Assembly (NCBI GenBank): GCA_035279525.1
Contig: DATEHQ010000153.1
Span: 1-54,250, forward strand
Direction of reading: 5' to 3'
Source: DATEHQ01 sp035279525
Lineage (GTDB): Bacteria > Chloroflexota > Dormibacteria > Dormibacterales > Dormibacteraceae
DNA length: 54,250 nt
Shown here: positions 32,849 to 41,458 of the stretch, in pieces
How positions within the stretch are numbered: the stretch's first letter is position 1
Layout: each line of letters opens with the position of its first letter
The notes under the pieces: model-generated
The model's database searches: none
What the model saw: the letters and a program-made list of their open reading frames with translations, nothing else
Told to the model about the DNA's origin: nothing
Made by a program: the position numbers and the translations under genes

Positions 32849-33577
32849 ATGACGTCGCTCATCGACCATCTGACCTACGAGGACGTGGCCAGGACGATCG
32901 ACCACTCCCTGCTCCGCCCGGAGCTGGACGACGATTTCATCGCCGCGGGCTGCAGGCTGGCGGCCGAATACCGGGTCGCTTCGGTGTGCTGCCGCCCGGC
33001 GGACGTGCCCAGGGCGGCGGAGCTGCTCCGCGGCAGCGGGGTTGCGGTCGGCACCGTGATCGGCTTTCCGCACGGCGGCACCACCACAGCGGTGAAGGTC
33101 TTCGAGGCCGAGCAGGCCCTGCGCTCCGGCGCGACCGAGCTGGACATGGTGATCAACATCGGGGCTCTGCGCTCTGGCCGCGACGCATACGTGAAGGATG
33201 AGATCGCGGCAGTCGTGGCGAAGGCGCACGCGGCGGGCGCGATCGTCAAGGTGATCCTCGAGAACGCCTACCTTGATGACGACCAGAAGGTCCGCGGCTG
33301 CCGGCTCGCGGAAGCGGCCGGCGCCGACTTCGTCAAGACGTCAACAGGCTTCGCCCCCACCGGCGCGACCCACGAAGACCTGGCGCTGATGCGCCGGACG
33401 GTCTCTCCACACGTCGGGGTGAAGGCGGCCGGCGGGGTGCGCACCCTCGACGGGCTGCTGGCGGTGATGGAGCTCGGGGTGACCAGGATCGGCGCCACCC
33501 AGACGGCCGCGATCCTGGACGACTTCCGCAGCCGGAAGGCGGCCGCGGCCGAGGCGCGGCCCGCCACCGCGGGCTAG
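32849..33577 (+). CDS. deoC: Deoxyribose-phosphate aldolase
   Basis: This 242-residue class I aldolase has a TIM barrel and catalyses cleavage of 2-deoxyribose 5-phosphate to glyceraldehyde 3-phosphate and acetaldehyde. The Schiff-base Lys is in DFVKTSTGF (near residue 163), the second Lys is in VGVKAAGGV (near 192), and Asp and Lys helpers are in ELDMVINIGAL and IVKVILENAYL. GAGGAGGAG precedes the ATG at good spacing. A Gfo/Idh/MocA-family gene follows after 5 bases, so the two probably share a transcript, perhaps for deoxynucleoside or sugar catabolism. Confidence 0.94.
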   Translation: MTSLIDHLTYEDVARTIDHSLLRPELDDDFIAAGCRLAAEYRVASVCCRPADVPRAAELLRGSGVAVGTVIGFPHGGTTTAVKVFEAEQALRSGATELDMVINIGALRSGRDAYVKDEIAAVVAKAHAAGAIVKVILENAYLDDDQKVRGCRLAEAAGADFVKTSTGFAPTGATHEDLALMRRTVSPHVGVKAAGGVRTLDGLLAVMELGVTRIGATQTAAILDDFRSRKAAAAEARPATAG

Positions 33578-33582
33578 CCCAC

Positions 33583-34638
33583 GTGGCCGGGCCCGTCGCG
33601 GTGGGGATGCTGGGCTCGGGCTTCGTCGCCGACTTCTACGTCGAAGCGCTGCGAGGTGTGCCAGGCGCGACGGTCGTGGCCAACTACTCACGCTCCTCCC
33701 GGCGCGCTTTGGAGTTTGGCGCCAGGCACGGCATCCCGCGCCAGCACGACTCAATGGAGTCTTTGTGCGCGGACGAGGAGGTGCAGATGGTCGTGGTGGC
33801 GCTGCCCAACGTTCTCCACCTGGAGGCGGTGCGCGTGGCGGCGGCCGCGCGCAAGGCGATCGTGTGCACCAAGCCACTGGCCCGAAACGGCCACGAGGCA
33901 GAGGAGATGGTGCGGCTGGTCAAGCACGCCGGCGTGCTCAACGGGTACGCGGAGACATCGGTCTTCTCCCCCGACGTCATGCGCGCACGGAGCATCGTCG
34001 AGTCTGGTGCCATCGGCGACGTCCTCACGATTCGGGCGAGGGAGGGCCATTCAGGACCGCACGCCGCTCATTTCTGGGACCTCGACCAGGCGGGAGGCGG
34101 CGCGCTGCTCGACATGGGATGCCACACGGTGGAGACCGCACGCTACCTGTTCGGCAAGGAGCATGCGATCAAAGACGTCTTCGCCTGGGGCGCGACCCTC
34201 ATGCACGGCGACAAGACGACGGCCGAGGACAACGCGGTGTCGCTGCTTCGATTGGAGGACGGCCGCACCTCGCTCACCGAGGCTTCATGGAGCGCCAAGG
34301 GAGGCATGGAGCTTCGCAACGAGGTCTACGGCACGCACGGCAGGATCGTCACCGACTCGAGCTCGACCAGCGTCAGGGCGTTCATCGAACGACCCGCCGG
34401 CTACCTGATGGAGAAGGCGGACGCTGACGTCGGATGGGTGTTCCCGATCCAGGACGAGCCACGCTTTTACGGCTACCAGGAGGAGATGCGTCACTTCGTG
34501 GAGTGCTTCGCCACCGGCGCCGAGCCCAGGGAGACGTTCGTGGACGGGTATGTCGTGAACACCATCCTCGATGCCGCCTACCGCTCGATGAAGAGCGGGC
34601 GCTGGGAACCCGTGATGCTGGACCCCGGGGTCATCTGA
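33583..34638 (+). CDS. Gfo/Idh/MocA-family oxidoreductase
   Basis: This 351-residue NAD(P)-dependent oxidoreductase has an N-terminal Rossmann fold (VGMLGSGFVADFYVEAL) and the characteristic VCTKPLARNGHEAEEMVRL segment near residue 102, where EKP/TKP supplies the catalytic Lys. The C-terminal alpha/beta domain contains GGGALLDMGCHTVETARYL with the conserved His. Members act on sugars, inositol or related polyols. GTG start, 5 bases after deoC, which suggests linked carbohydrate metabolism. Substrate specificity cannot be assigned. Confidence 0.9.
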   Translation: MAGPVAVGMLGSGFVADFYVEALRGVPGATVVANYSRSSRRALEFGARHGIPRQHDSMESLCADEEVQMVVVALPNVLHLEAVRVAAAARKAIVCTKPLARNGHEAEEMVRLVKHAGVLNGYAETSVFSPDVMRARSIVESGAIGDVLTIRAREGHSGPHAAHFWDLDQAGGGALLDMGCHTVETARYLFGKEHAIKDVFAWGATLMHGDKTTAEDNAVSLLRLEDGRTSLTEASWSAKGGMELRNEVYGTHGRIVTDSSSTSVRAFIERPAGYLMEKADADVGWVFPIQDEPRFYGYQEEMRHFVECFATGAEPRETFVDGYVVNTILDAAYRSMKSGRWEPVMLDPGVI

Positions 34639-34668
34639 CCCGCCGCGGCGCGGGCCGGTCGCCTTACG

Positions 34669-35364
34669 TCACCCGCGTACCAGCAGCAGGTGATACTCGA
34701 TCACGACGCCCGGCTCTGCCTTTGTGAAGGCGATGCTGGGCACCTCGACGCCGTAGTCCCTCATGTCGACGTCGATGGAGCCCACGACCTCGAGGCCGGC
34801 GCCGCTGCGCTGAACCTGGAGCTTTGTGGTCACGTCCCTTGAGACGCCGTGCACCGTGAGCTTGCCCGAGACGCTGAGCGTGATCGTCCCTGACAGAGGC
34901 CCTGATGGCAGGCTCACCGAGCCGGCCTTGAACTCGGCCGCCGGGTATTGATTCGTCTCCAGGTAGATCGTGCGAATGAAAAAGTCGCGCTGGTAGACCT
35001 GGTACGTGGCGTAGCGATCCTGACTCTGGAGCGAGGCGAGGTCGACGGTGACCTGAACGTTGGTGACTCGAAGCGCACCGGCCGCCGCGACGACGTTCAG
35101 GCCGCCGGCCACGTGTGAGGTGCGCGCGACCGCCTCGGTAGGGGCGGGCTGGTTGATGAACTGCTCCCGGACGCGATAGCCCGCCTCCGACCCGGAGCCC
35201 ACCTTCCACCTGCCGACGAGGTCGCTTGCCGAACCGGCGGGGGTGGGTGACCCGAGGGCCAGGCGCGGAGGAGACTGGTGGGAGCCGATCAGCATCGCGC
35301 CGGCCCCGCCGATCGCGACGACGAGGGCGACGGCGGCTCCGCCGACGATCAATCCGCGGCGCAT
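34669..35364 (-). CDS. YceI-like protein with N-terminal membrane anchor or signal
   Basis: This 231-residue protein has an N-terminal hydrophobic helix (LIVGGAAVALVVAIGGAGAM, about 5-24) and a YceI lipocalin-like domain. It opens GRWKVGSGSEAGYRVRE and contains VTVDLASLQSQDRYATYQVY and GKLTVHGVSRDVTTKLQVQR, ending IAFTKAEPGVVIEYHLLLVR. YceI proteins bind isoprenoid or amphiphilic lipids in a hydrophobic pocket. It is divergent from the ArsR-type regulator across a short region with promoters in both directions, so that regulator may control it. Confidence 0.87.
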   Translation of the reverse strand: MRRGLIVGGAAVALVVAIGGAGAMLIGSHQSPPRLALGSPTPAGSASDLVGRWKVGSGSEAGYRVREQFINQPAPTEAVARTSHVAGGLNVVAAAGALRVTNVQVTVDLASLQSQDRYATYQVYQRDFFIRTIYLETNQYPAAEFKAGSVSLPSGPLSGTITLSVSGKLTVHGVSRDVTTKLQVQRSGAGLEVVGSIDVDMRDYGVEVPSIAFTKAEPGVVIEYHLLLVRG

Positions 35365-35400
35365 GCGGTTGTGCCCCTGCTGCCAGCTCCCACCGGCGCC

Positions 35401-35428
35401 ACTCTATCGGACTCGGCCAATCTGTCAA
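35401..35428 (-). promoter_or_regulatory. Predicted promoter of the YceI-like gene
   Basis: On the minus strand TTGACA (35428-35423), a 16-base spacer and TAGAGT (35406-35401) resemble a housekeeping promoter about 37 bases upstream of the ATG. Confidence 0.55.
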
Positions 35429-35449
35429 TAGGATTGCGAATCAATACCA

Positions 35450-35477
35450 TTGGGTTAGCCCGATGGTTTGACATAAT
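35450..35477 (+). promoter_or_regulatory. Predicted promoter of the ArsR-type gene, compatible with leaderless mRNA
   Basis: TTGGGT (35450-35455), 16 bases, CATAAT (35472-35477). The GTG start at 35484 lies only 7 bases after the -10 box, so transcription would begin at or next to the start codon. Confidence 0.45.
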
Positions 35478-35483
35478 GGAACG

Positions 35484-36488
35484 GTGCCAATCGAGGTCGG
35501 CCGTCCGGCCTGCAGGGCCGTCGCGGCGTCGGCGCCTTCCGAGCTCGCCTGGGTGGTCAACCTCCTGGCCCAGACTGCGGCCTACGCCGAGCCTGCGCTG
35601 GCCGAGCTCGACTCGACATTGATCCCGGGCATCCGGCGGCTGCGCGAACCGACGCTGCAGCGCACCACGAAGCTCTGGAACGACGGGGTGGCGGGCTGCC
35701 CGGAGCTGCTCCATGTGGCCGAGCTCGCCGGTGCTGTGCTCGACTCCGACCTGGAGCGTCTCTTCGAGTGGCTGGTCAAACCGCGAGCCACTCAACTCGA
35801 GCACCGCGCTTCTCTCACCGAGTCGGATTCCGACTGGCGCGCGATCACGACGAGGGTGCGCCGGCTGGTTCGAAGCTCGGCGGCGCGGCGGGCCTATCGC
35901 GAGATGCTGGCGGGAGTGTGGCGTCTCGCCTCGGGACCATGGGACCGAGAAGGCCGTGTCGCGGTGGCAGAGGCATGCCGCGCGTGGAAGGCAAAGCTCG
36001 ACTCCGGCGAGAAGCTCGAGGCCCTCATGCCGCCGCGCCATCCTCTCTCCAGGGCCGACGAGTCAGGTCTCGACGACCTGTTCGACAGGCTCCCGGAGTT
36101 CGACCTGTCACCGCTTTACTTCTGCCTGTCAGGAGGGCTGGTCGTGGACCTGCGCGACCACGTCCACATCGCCGTCCCGGCCAGCGATCTGCTCCCGGTG
36201 CGCAAGACGAGGGACGCGATGTTCGTGGCCGGCCGCATGCGCGTCCTCTCGGAGGTGACACGCGTCCGCATCCTGCTTCAGCTGCTGACGTCTCCCGCCG
36301 GCGCCGTCGAGATCTCGCGAGTGCTCGATCTGAGCCAGCCGACCGTCAGCGGTCACCTGAAGGTGCTGCGCGAGGCGGGCTTGATCCAGCCGAAGCGTTT
36401 CGGTGGCCGGTCCGTGATGGTGGCCTCTCGCAGGCGCATCGAGCGGTTGATCGAGGACGCTCGAGGCACCATCGCGCGATGGGACTGA
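35484..36488 (+). CDS. ArsR-type winged-helix regulator with long N-terminal domain
   Basis: This 334-residue regulator has an N-terminal helical domain of about 240 residues (ELAWVVNLLAQTAAYAEP at the start, FDLSPLYFCLSGGLVVDLRD near 210), resembling the DUF5937-type extension. The C-terminal ArsR-like winged helix (residues about 250-330) has LSEVTRVRILLQLL, LDLSQPTVSGHLKVLREAGL and the wing KRFGGRSVMV. The cysteine metal-site motif of classical ArsR is absent, so a metal is not the obvious ligand. GTG start. It is divergent from the YceI-like gene, a natural candidate target. Confidence 0.83.
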   Translation: MPIEVGRPACRAVAASAPSELAWVVNLLAQTAAYAEPALAELDSTLIPGIRRLREPTLQRTTKLWNDGVAGCPELLHVAELAGAVLDSDLERLFEWLVKPRATQLEHRASLTESDSDWRAITTRVRRLVRSSAARRAYREMLAGVWRLASGPWDREGRVAVAEACRAWKAKLDSGEKLEALMPPRHPLSRADESGLDDLFDRLPEFDLSPLYFCLSGGLVVDLRDHVHIAVPASDLLPVRKTRDAMFVAGRMRVLSEVTRVRILLQLLTSPAGAVEISRVLDLSQPTVSGHLKVLREAGLIQPKRFGGRSVMVASRRRIERLIEDARGTIARWD

Positions 36489-36507
36489 AACGCGTCGCGG
36501 CGCTCAG

Positions 36508-37470
36508 TCAGGCGCGGCGGGCGCGAGACCAGACCCGGTACACGATGAAAACCGCCGCCGTAAGGCACAGCGCGTAGAAGGGCACGGACACGATCACCAC
36601 CGCCAGGTTGGACCAGATTCCCGTGTTGGGAGCGAGCGTGCTCGGATCCAGCCCCTGCACCGAGTAAGCCCAGGTCTCCCATGGATTGCTGTAGTACGAA
36701 AAGGCCTGGATCCCGTTTCCGGCTCCGGCCCCGCTCGCCAATCCATAGATGAGCCCGGGAATTAGAAAGAGGATGAGCCACACGAGGTAGGTCAGCGTGA
36801 AGAACGGACCAAAGGCCCTGTTCTGCCAGACGTGCGTGTTCTCATGCCTGAACAGAGCCGTGCCCGGCCCAGATGAGTTGCTGGTCATGACCGCGCCCTG
36901 CGTGAACGAATAACCCGGCTTGATCGCAAACCCGCTCTTATAGCGATGAGCATCCGCCCGGGTCTCACCGACCACGTGATCGCCCCAGGCGAAGTTGACG
37001 AGGTGCACCAGGTCTCCGTTGGTCGTGCCGGCCAGGCCCCAGGTCTCGTCCAGCGCGAACGCGGCCACGCCGGGCCCGATCCAGTCGTGCGTCTGCCAGA
37101 GGCCGTCCATCATCCCGGTGAAGGCGCCGACCGACGTGGCAATCCACAGCAGCACCACCGGCCGCGTCGCGTACTGCTTGCCGAGCAGCTTCGGAATCGT
37201 GTCGACCACCCCGGGCCACAGGAAGAAGGCCCAGGCGAGGACGAAGCTCACATTGGGCCTGTCGCGGCCGGTCCAGAGCAGGAAGCTGATGAAGGACCGC
37301 GCGACCAGCCCACCGATGAAGGCAAGGACCGACGCTTCGAGGGCGGTAAGGACCACGTTGCCGGCGGGATCGCGACGAAGGATGGCTCCGACCACTCCGA
37401 CGATCAGGGCGACGCCGGCGGCGATGCAACAAAAGATCAGCACGCGCCGAGGGAACAGGCGCTTCACCAT
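36508..37470 (-). CDS. Multi-pass membrane protein with HExxH motif
   Basis: This 320-residue protein has about six hydrophobic segments (near residues 10-30, 43-65, 75-93, 103-122, 222-245 and 290-312). Between the fourth and fifth lies a hydrophilic region of about 100 residues containing RHENTHVWQN, an HExxH zinc-peptidase-type motif (H209, E210, H213) directly before the fifth helix, and an earlier acidic ALDETWGLAG. I do not recognise a named family. Proteins with RHExxHxxQ beside a membrane helix are often predicted metallopeptidases, but no third zinc ligand is obvious, so activity is unproven. It is convergent with the ArsR-type gene, 19 bases apart. Confidence 0.75.
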   Translation of the reverse strand: MVKRLFPRRVLIFCCIAAGVALIVGVVGAILRRDPAGNVVLTALEASVLAFIGGLVARSFISFLLWTGRDRPNVSFVLAWAFFLWPGVVDTIPKLLGKQYATRPVVLLWIATSVGAFTGMMDGLWQTHDWIGPGVAAFALDETWGLAGTTNGDLVHLVNFAWGDHVVGETRADAHRYKSGFAIKPGYSFTQGAVMTSNSSGPGTALFRHENTHVWQNRAFGPFFTLTYLVWLILFLIPGLIYGLASGAGAGNGIQAFSYYSNPWETWAYSVQGLDPSTLAPNTGIWSNLAVVIVSVPFYALCLTAAVFIVYRVWSRARRA

Positions 37471-37539
37471 GTCGATCTCCAGGCCGGCAGCTCCTCCGCC
37501 GGTGAGAGCGTGCTTCCGGCCTGATCTTAGGCACTGCCG

Positions 37540-38307
37540 CTAGGTGCTGGTGCGCTCCGGCGAGACGCGGCGCCTCCAGAGGTCCAGGGTCCGCTCGAAG
37601 TGGTGCTCCGCGGCGTCGTGGTCGTAGACCGGAAGGTCGGCCATGGCGAACCCGTGCGTGGTACCCGGGAGGCGCTCCACGACTCCCCGGACGCCGTTCC
37701 GCTTCATCTCGTCGCGGAAGCGGTCGATCGACTCGGGGGTGGCCGTCCGATCGTTTTCGGCGAAAGCGATGTAGAGCTCGCCGAGCACGTGAGCCACATC
37801 ATGGTGCGGGGAGTCGGGCTTGTCGGTCACGAGGGCTCCCGGGTGGATTCCCGCGGCTGCCACGAACTCTTCGGCGAGCGCGGAGGCTGCGTGCAGCGAG
37901 ACACGTGCTCCGAGGCAGTAACCGACGCACACCTTCGGTCCGCGCCCGGCGGCCGGATCAGACGCGATCGCGTCCAGAACGGCCCTTGTGTCGGTCACCA
38001 TCGCTTCCGGAGTGACGCTCATGGCCGCGGCCATCATCTTCTGCCGCTCAGGGCTGTCGGTGCTCAAGGATGCGAACCGGCTCATGTCGAACGACAGGCG
38101 ATCACCGATGCGGTGGTAGAGGTCCGGCGCGACGACGTAGTACCCATCCTCCGCGAACCTGCGCGCGTTCTTCTTCACCTGCTCGCGATAGCCGACCCCG
38201 TCCATGAACACGACCGCAACGGGGAACGGTCCTGCGCCGTCGGGCCGGACGGCGAACGCCGTCATCTCGCCGTCGGGCGTTTGAACGCGGATCTCCTTCT
38301 CGACCAT
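37540..38307 (-). CDS. Dienelactone hydrolase family protein
   Basis: This alpha/beta-hydrolase of about 255 residues has the dienelactone hydrolase triad: a Cys nucleophile in VGYCLGARV (near residue 127), Asp in AFAENDRTATP and His in PGTTHGFAM. Family members hydrolyse dienelactone in chloroaromatic breakdown, but many act on other esters. ATG 38307 is chosen because GGAGGTGGAG lies directly before it; the in-frame GTG at 38313 is part of that ribosome site. It lies 48 bases downstream of the response regulator gene on the same strand. The substrate is unknown. Confidence 0.88.
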   Translation of the reverse strand: MVEKEIRVQTPDGEMTAFAVRPDGAGPFPVAVVFMDGVGYREQVKKNARRFAEDGYYVVAPDLYHRIGDRLSFDMSRFASLSTDSPERQKMMAAAMSVTPEAMVTDTRAVLDAIASDPAAGRGPKVCVGYCLGARVSLHAASALAEEFVAAAGIHPGALVTDKPDSPHHDVAHVLGELYIAFAENDRTATPESIDRFRDEMKRNGVRGVVERLPGTTHGFAMADLPVYDHDAAEHHFERTLDLWRRRVSPERTST

Positions 38308-38355
38308 CTCCACCTCCGATCAACAGCATGACCGGCGGGGAAGGGAAGGTCGCCG

Positions 38356-39012
38356 CTAGACCTCGACCAGCCCCTTCTTGACGGCGTACAGGACGGCCTG
38401 AGACCGGTCGTAGATGCCCAGCTTCTCGTAGGTGTTGCTCACGTGGTTGCGAACCGTCTTCTCGCTGATCTTCAGCCGGTACGCGATCTGCTTGTTCGCC
38501 ATGCCGTTGGCGAGGAGCTTGAGAATCTCGATCTCACGGTTGGTGAGCCCGTCGTAGAACTCCTTCGGGGTCGTCGCGCCGGTCAGCATCTCCAGCACCC
38601 GGTTGGCGACGGCGCTTGCCATGACGCGCTCGCCCGACATGACCGCGACGATGCTGCTGACGATCGCTCCGGCGGAGGAGTCCTTGAGGACGTAACCGCT
38701 TGCTCCGGCCTTCAGGGCCTGGATGACCTGGCTGTCGGTCTCGAACGTGGTCAGGACCAGGACCTTCGTTTGAGGATTCGCCTCCAGGATGCGCCGGGTG
38801 GCCTCGATTCCGTCCATGGTGGGCATCTTGATGTCCATCAGGACGACATCCGGCTTGAGCCTGGTGGCCTGCTTCATCGCGTCCGCGCCGTCGACCGCCT
38901 GCCCGACGACCTCGACGCGGCCATCGTCGGCCAGGAGGCTCGCCAGCCCGGTTCGGAACAGCGTCTGATCGTCGACGACCAGGACTCGGGCGGCGGCGGC
39001 CAGGGTCGTCAC
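38356..39012 (-). CDS. NarL/LuxR-family response regulator
   Basis: This 218-residue two-domain regulator has a receiver domain with acidic pair D14/D15 (VLVVDDQTLF), phosphoacceptor D60 (VVLMDIKMP) and Lys in GYVLKDSSA. The C-terminal LuxR-type HTH is LTNREIEILKLLANGMANKQ, then KISEKTVRNHVSNTYEKLGI. The GTG start overlaps the stop of the histidine kinase gene (GTGA), so kinase and regulator are a coupled pair. The long open frame upstream is an artefact in the kinase gene. Targets are unknown; the neighbouring pilus locus is a candidate. Confidence 0.92.
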   Translation of the reverse strand: MTTLAAAARVLVVDDQTLFRTGLASLLADDGRVEVVGQAVDGADAMKQATRLKPDVVLMDIKMPTMDGIEATRRILEANPQTKVLVLTTFETDSQVIQALKAGASGYVLKDSSAGAIVSSIVAVMSGERVMASAVANRVLEMLTGATTPKEFYDGLTNREIEILKLLANGMANKQIAYRLKISEKTVRNHVSNTYEKLGIYDRSQAVLYAVKKGLVEV

Positions 39013-39731
39013 GCGCTCAACCCGGCAACCGTGACCTCGCCGCGCTGCTCGGGCACCAGCTGGTCCTTTGGAAACACCGCCAGGATGCGCGTCCCGCCGT
39101 CGGGCACGCTCTCGATCCGCAGCTGGCCGCCCAGGAAGAGGGCGCGCTCCTTCATGCCCACGGTGCCGAGTCCGACCGGTCGCGAGACATCCATGTCGAG
39201 GCCCCGACCGTCGTCGTTCACGTCGAGGACGAGCTCCTTCTCCGATCGCGGCTCGAGCACGACGCGAACCTTCCGGGCTCCGCTGTGCATGCGCACGTTC
39301 GCAAGGGCCTCTTCGACGATTCGGTAGAGGTTGAGCGATGCCGGCGGCGTCAGGGAGTTGGGCCAGCCCGGGCCCACCTCGAGCTGGGCGGCGATCTGCG
39401 TCTTCTGCTCGAAGCGGGCGATCAGCGTGCCCAGGGCTTCGACGAAGTTGTCGCCGGTCCCCTGCTCGCCGCGCAGGTCGTGGAGCAGCTGGCGAAGGCT
39501 GGCGAGCACCTGCCTGGTGGATCCCTGGACGACGTCGAGCTGGCGGATGACATCGGCCCACTCGACCTCGTTGGCTTTGAAGTTCTCGAGCTCGACCAGC
39601 ATGCCGGTCAGAGTCTGCGCGACGCGGTCGTGCAGCTCGCGGGCGACCATTCGCCTGATCTCCCGCTCTATGACGACGTCGTTCTCTGCGGCCTGTCCAG
39701 CACGGACGCGCTCACGGGGGGCGGGCACCGA
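39009..39731 (-). CDS. Soluble sensor histidine kinase (HisKA_3 type)
   Basis: This cytosolic kinase of about 240 residues has no membrane segment and no recognisable sensor domain. The phospho-accepting His33 is in MVARELHDRVAQTLTGM (HisKA_3). An HATPase_c domain follows: LYRIVEEALANVRMHSGA (N box), NDDGRGLDMD (G1) and GLGTVGMKERALFLGG. The GTG at 39731 follows AGGAGA at good spacing; a TTG at 39794 would add 21 residues. Overlap with the regulator gene makes them a two-component pair of DesK/NarX type. What activates it is unclear, since an input domain is missing; a partner protein could supply the signal. Confidence 0.88.
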   Translation of the reverse strand, partial: SVPAPRERVRAGQAAENDVVIEREIRRMVARELHDRVAQTLTGMLVELENFKANEVEWADVIRQLDVVQGSTRQVLASLRQLLHDLRGEQGTGDNFVEALGTLIARFEQKTQIAAQLEVGPGWPNSLTPPASLNLYRIVEEALANVRMHSGARKVRVVLEPRSEKELVLDVNDDGRGLDMDVSRPVGLGTVGMKERALFLGGQLRIESVPDGGTRILAVFPKDQLVPEQRGEVTVAGLSA

Positions 39732-39894
39732 ATTCTCCTCGAAGGCAAATGAAGGGATGACAAGATCGACGTGGGATGGGACAAAACCTGACAACCCCGG
39801 GCCGTTTCCCCTCCCAGGACGACCCGTGTCTACGCTTGCATGAGGCTAATGGCCCATGGACTCCCGGTCAATGGGCAGAAATAACCATTTGTGG

Positions 39895-40596
39895 TTAACG
39901 GTGGTGTGATTCCCGGCGCGTTCGTTCACCGGCCGAGAAGGGCCGGCCGTTCGCCTCGGCGTCGATCATCGCCACCGCCTGGGCCCGGGTGCGCACGTGC
40001 AGCTTCTTCAGCACCTGCTGGACGTGCTTGTTGACGGTGGTGAGCGAGACCCCAAGCCGCGCCGCTATCTGCTTGTTCGTCCGGCCGCGCCGAAGCTCCA
40101 CCAGCACCTCCTGCTCTCTCGCCGTCAGCCCCCGCCGCAGCGAGACGAGGGAGCCGACGGCCGCCGGCCTGACCTCCAGCATGTTGTTGAAGGTCCAACG
40201 GCCGAAGTCGGGTGAGGCGAGCCCGCGGATGGCCGCCACCATGTCGGCGATCGCGAGGTCCTTGGGGAGGTAACCGCTCGCGCCCGCGGCTCGGGCGGCG
40301 GATGCCGCATCCCAGTCGAGGGACGCCGAGATGACGATCACCTTGACCGATTCGAAGCTCTCCCGGATCGCTGTCGTCGCGGCGAGGGCGTCTTGATCCG
40401 AGCCGAGGTTGAGATCCATCAGGACGACATCGACCGGGCAGGCTTCCAGGATCGAGGGCAGCTTGTCGGCGGTTCCCAGCTCCCAGAGCACCTCCAGGTC
40501 CGGCTCGCGCTCAAAGGTTCGAATCATCCCCAGGCGAAAGACGGGGTGGTCGTCGACGATGCCTAGGCGTATCAGGCGAGCCCCTCCCTTGGGCAC
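39895..40596 (-). CDS. NarL/LuxR-family response regulator
   Basis: This 233-residue regulator has receiver residues D15/D16 (LGIVDDHPVF), phosphoacceptor D61 (VVLMDLNLGSD) and Lys in GYLPKDLA. The LuxR HTH is LTAREQEVLVELRRGRTNKQ, then GVSLTTVNKHVQQVLKKLHV. The GTG start precedes the receiver by a few residues. It lies upstream of the histidine kinase on the same strand with a 163-base gap, so the three genes may be read together. It could be a second output for the same kinase. Confidence 0.9.
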   Translation of the reverse strand: MPKGGARLIRLGIVDDHPVFRLGMIRTFEREPDLEVLWELGTADKLPSILEACPVDVVLMDLNLGSDQDALAATTAIRESFESVKVIVISASLDWDAASAARAAGASGYLPKDLAIADMVAAIRGLASPDFGRWTFNNMLEVRPAAVGSLVSLRRGLTAREQEVLVELRRGRTNKQIAARLGVSLTTVNKHVQQVLKKLHVRTRAQAVAMIDAEANGRPFSAGERTRRESHHR

Positions 40597-40700
40597 GCGA
40601 GCCCTACGCTCGCGATGCGGGACTGCAAGATAACACCGCCCATCGATCTACGTCGTATCTCAACTCGCGGGGACCCCAAACGGTTCCCCTCGACGAGTCA

Positions 40701-41090
40701 CTAGCGGCGCGTCGAGTTGGGCACCACCTCGTCGAGCGACGATTTGAGGCTGCGCAGGGATTCGGCGGGCAGCGGAGCCTCTTCGAGCCAGGCGAAGAAG
40801 GCGTCGGCGATGCGCCGCCAGACCGCCACCTGCGTCGCCATGCTCTGCCTCCAGTAGGACCTCGACCAGGCCGACGCGGCGAGCCATCCGGCGATCACGC
40901 AGCAGAACGCGCCGGTTCCGACCTGGAGCCAGCCGGACCAGCTCTCGGGCTTGAGGCCGGTGAGGATCACCAGGCCGAGCCCGACGTTGACGATCGCGCC
41001 GAGCGGCACGAACACCTTGAAAAAGAGTCGCTGAACCCTGGTCTCTCTCATTTCCCCCGCGTCGGCCTTCTCGTTGACGCCGCCCTTCAC
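40701..41090 (-). CDS. Small membrane protein with two helices
   Basis: This protein of about 129 residues has a basic N-terminus (RETRVQRLFFKV), two hydrophobic helices (FVPLGAIVNVGLGLVILTGL and VGTGAFCCVIAGWLAASAW, about residues 25-70) and a cytoplasmic helical tail rich in Trp, Arg and Glu. I do not recognise a family. The start is uncertain: GTG 41090 is used; ATG 41051 with GGGGGA ahead and ATG 41108 are alternatives. It sits between response regulator genes and could be a signalling accessory, though nothing in the sequence shows that. Confidence 0.6.
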   Translation of the reverse strand: MKGGVNEKADAGEMRETRVQRLFFKVFVPLGAIVNVGLGLVILTGLKPESWSGWLQVGTGAFCCVIAGWLAASAWSRSYWRQSMATQVAVWRRIADAFFAWLEEAPLPAESLRSLKSSLDEVVPNSTRR

Positions 41091-41458
41091 CGCCCTGCAG
41101 GTTGGCATGGTTCGGGCTCGGGGCCAATGAGACGAATGTCCCGACAGGCCGTGACGCGGGCGGTCTCGAGACGCCCGCAGGTGCGCCCGAGCGATCTCGT
41201 GGAACTCGGCGCGCCACCAAGACGCCCTGCCCCCCGCGTGCCTCGGCTTGAGTTTCCCAAGCCGTCTCGCCCCTCGCAGCGCTCGGACCGAAGGCGGACC
41301 GCGCGGCAAGGGTTGGCTTCGCCAAGGGTTGTCCCGACCGGCCGAGACAACATCCCAGGCGGAGTGGGCAGCTACGAATCCTCGGTTACCGCCGGCTGCG
41401 CGCCACTGGTACGAGGATCCCATTACGCCCGCGCCGAATTGGGGCTTAGCTAAGCGAC
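41091..41458. other. Intergenic region (368 bases) with three consecutive hairpins
   Basis: This gap between divergent genes holds no convincing coding frame. It contains CGGCTTG/CAAGCCG (41244-41264, 7-bp stem), TTGGC/GCCAA around TTC (41313-41325) and GTTGTC/GACAAC (41328-41351). It could carry divergent promoters, a long 5' leader of the atypical regulator or an unrecognised small RNA. No known RNA class was identified. Confidence 0.4.

Noticed and set aside
40517..40527. GGTTCGAATC-like sequence suggestive of a tRNA T-loop
   Set aside because: It lies inside the response regulator coding region and no acceptor or anticodon stem can be built around it.
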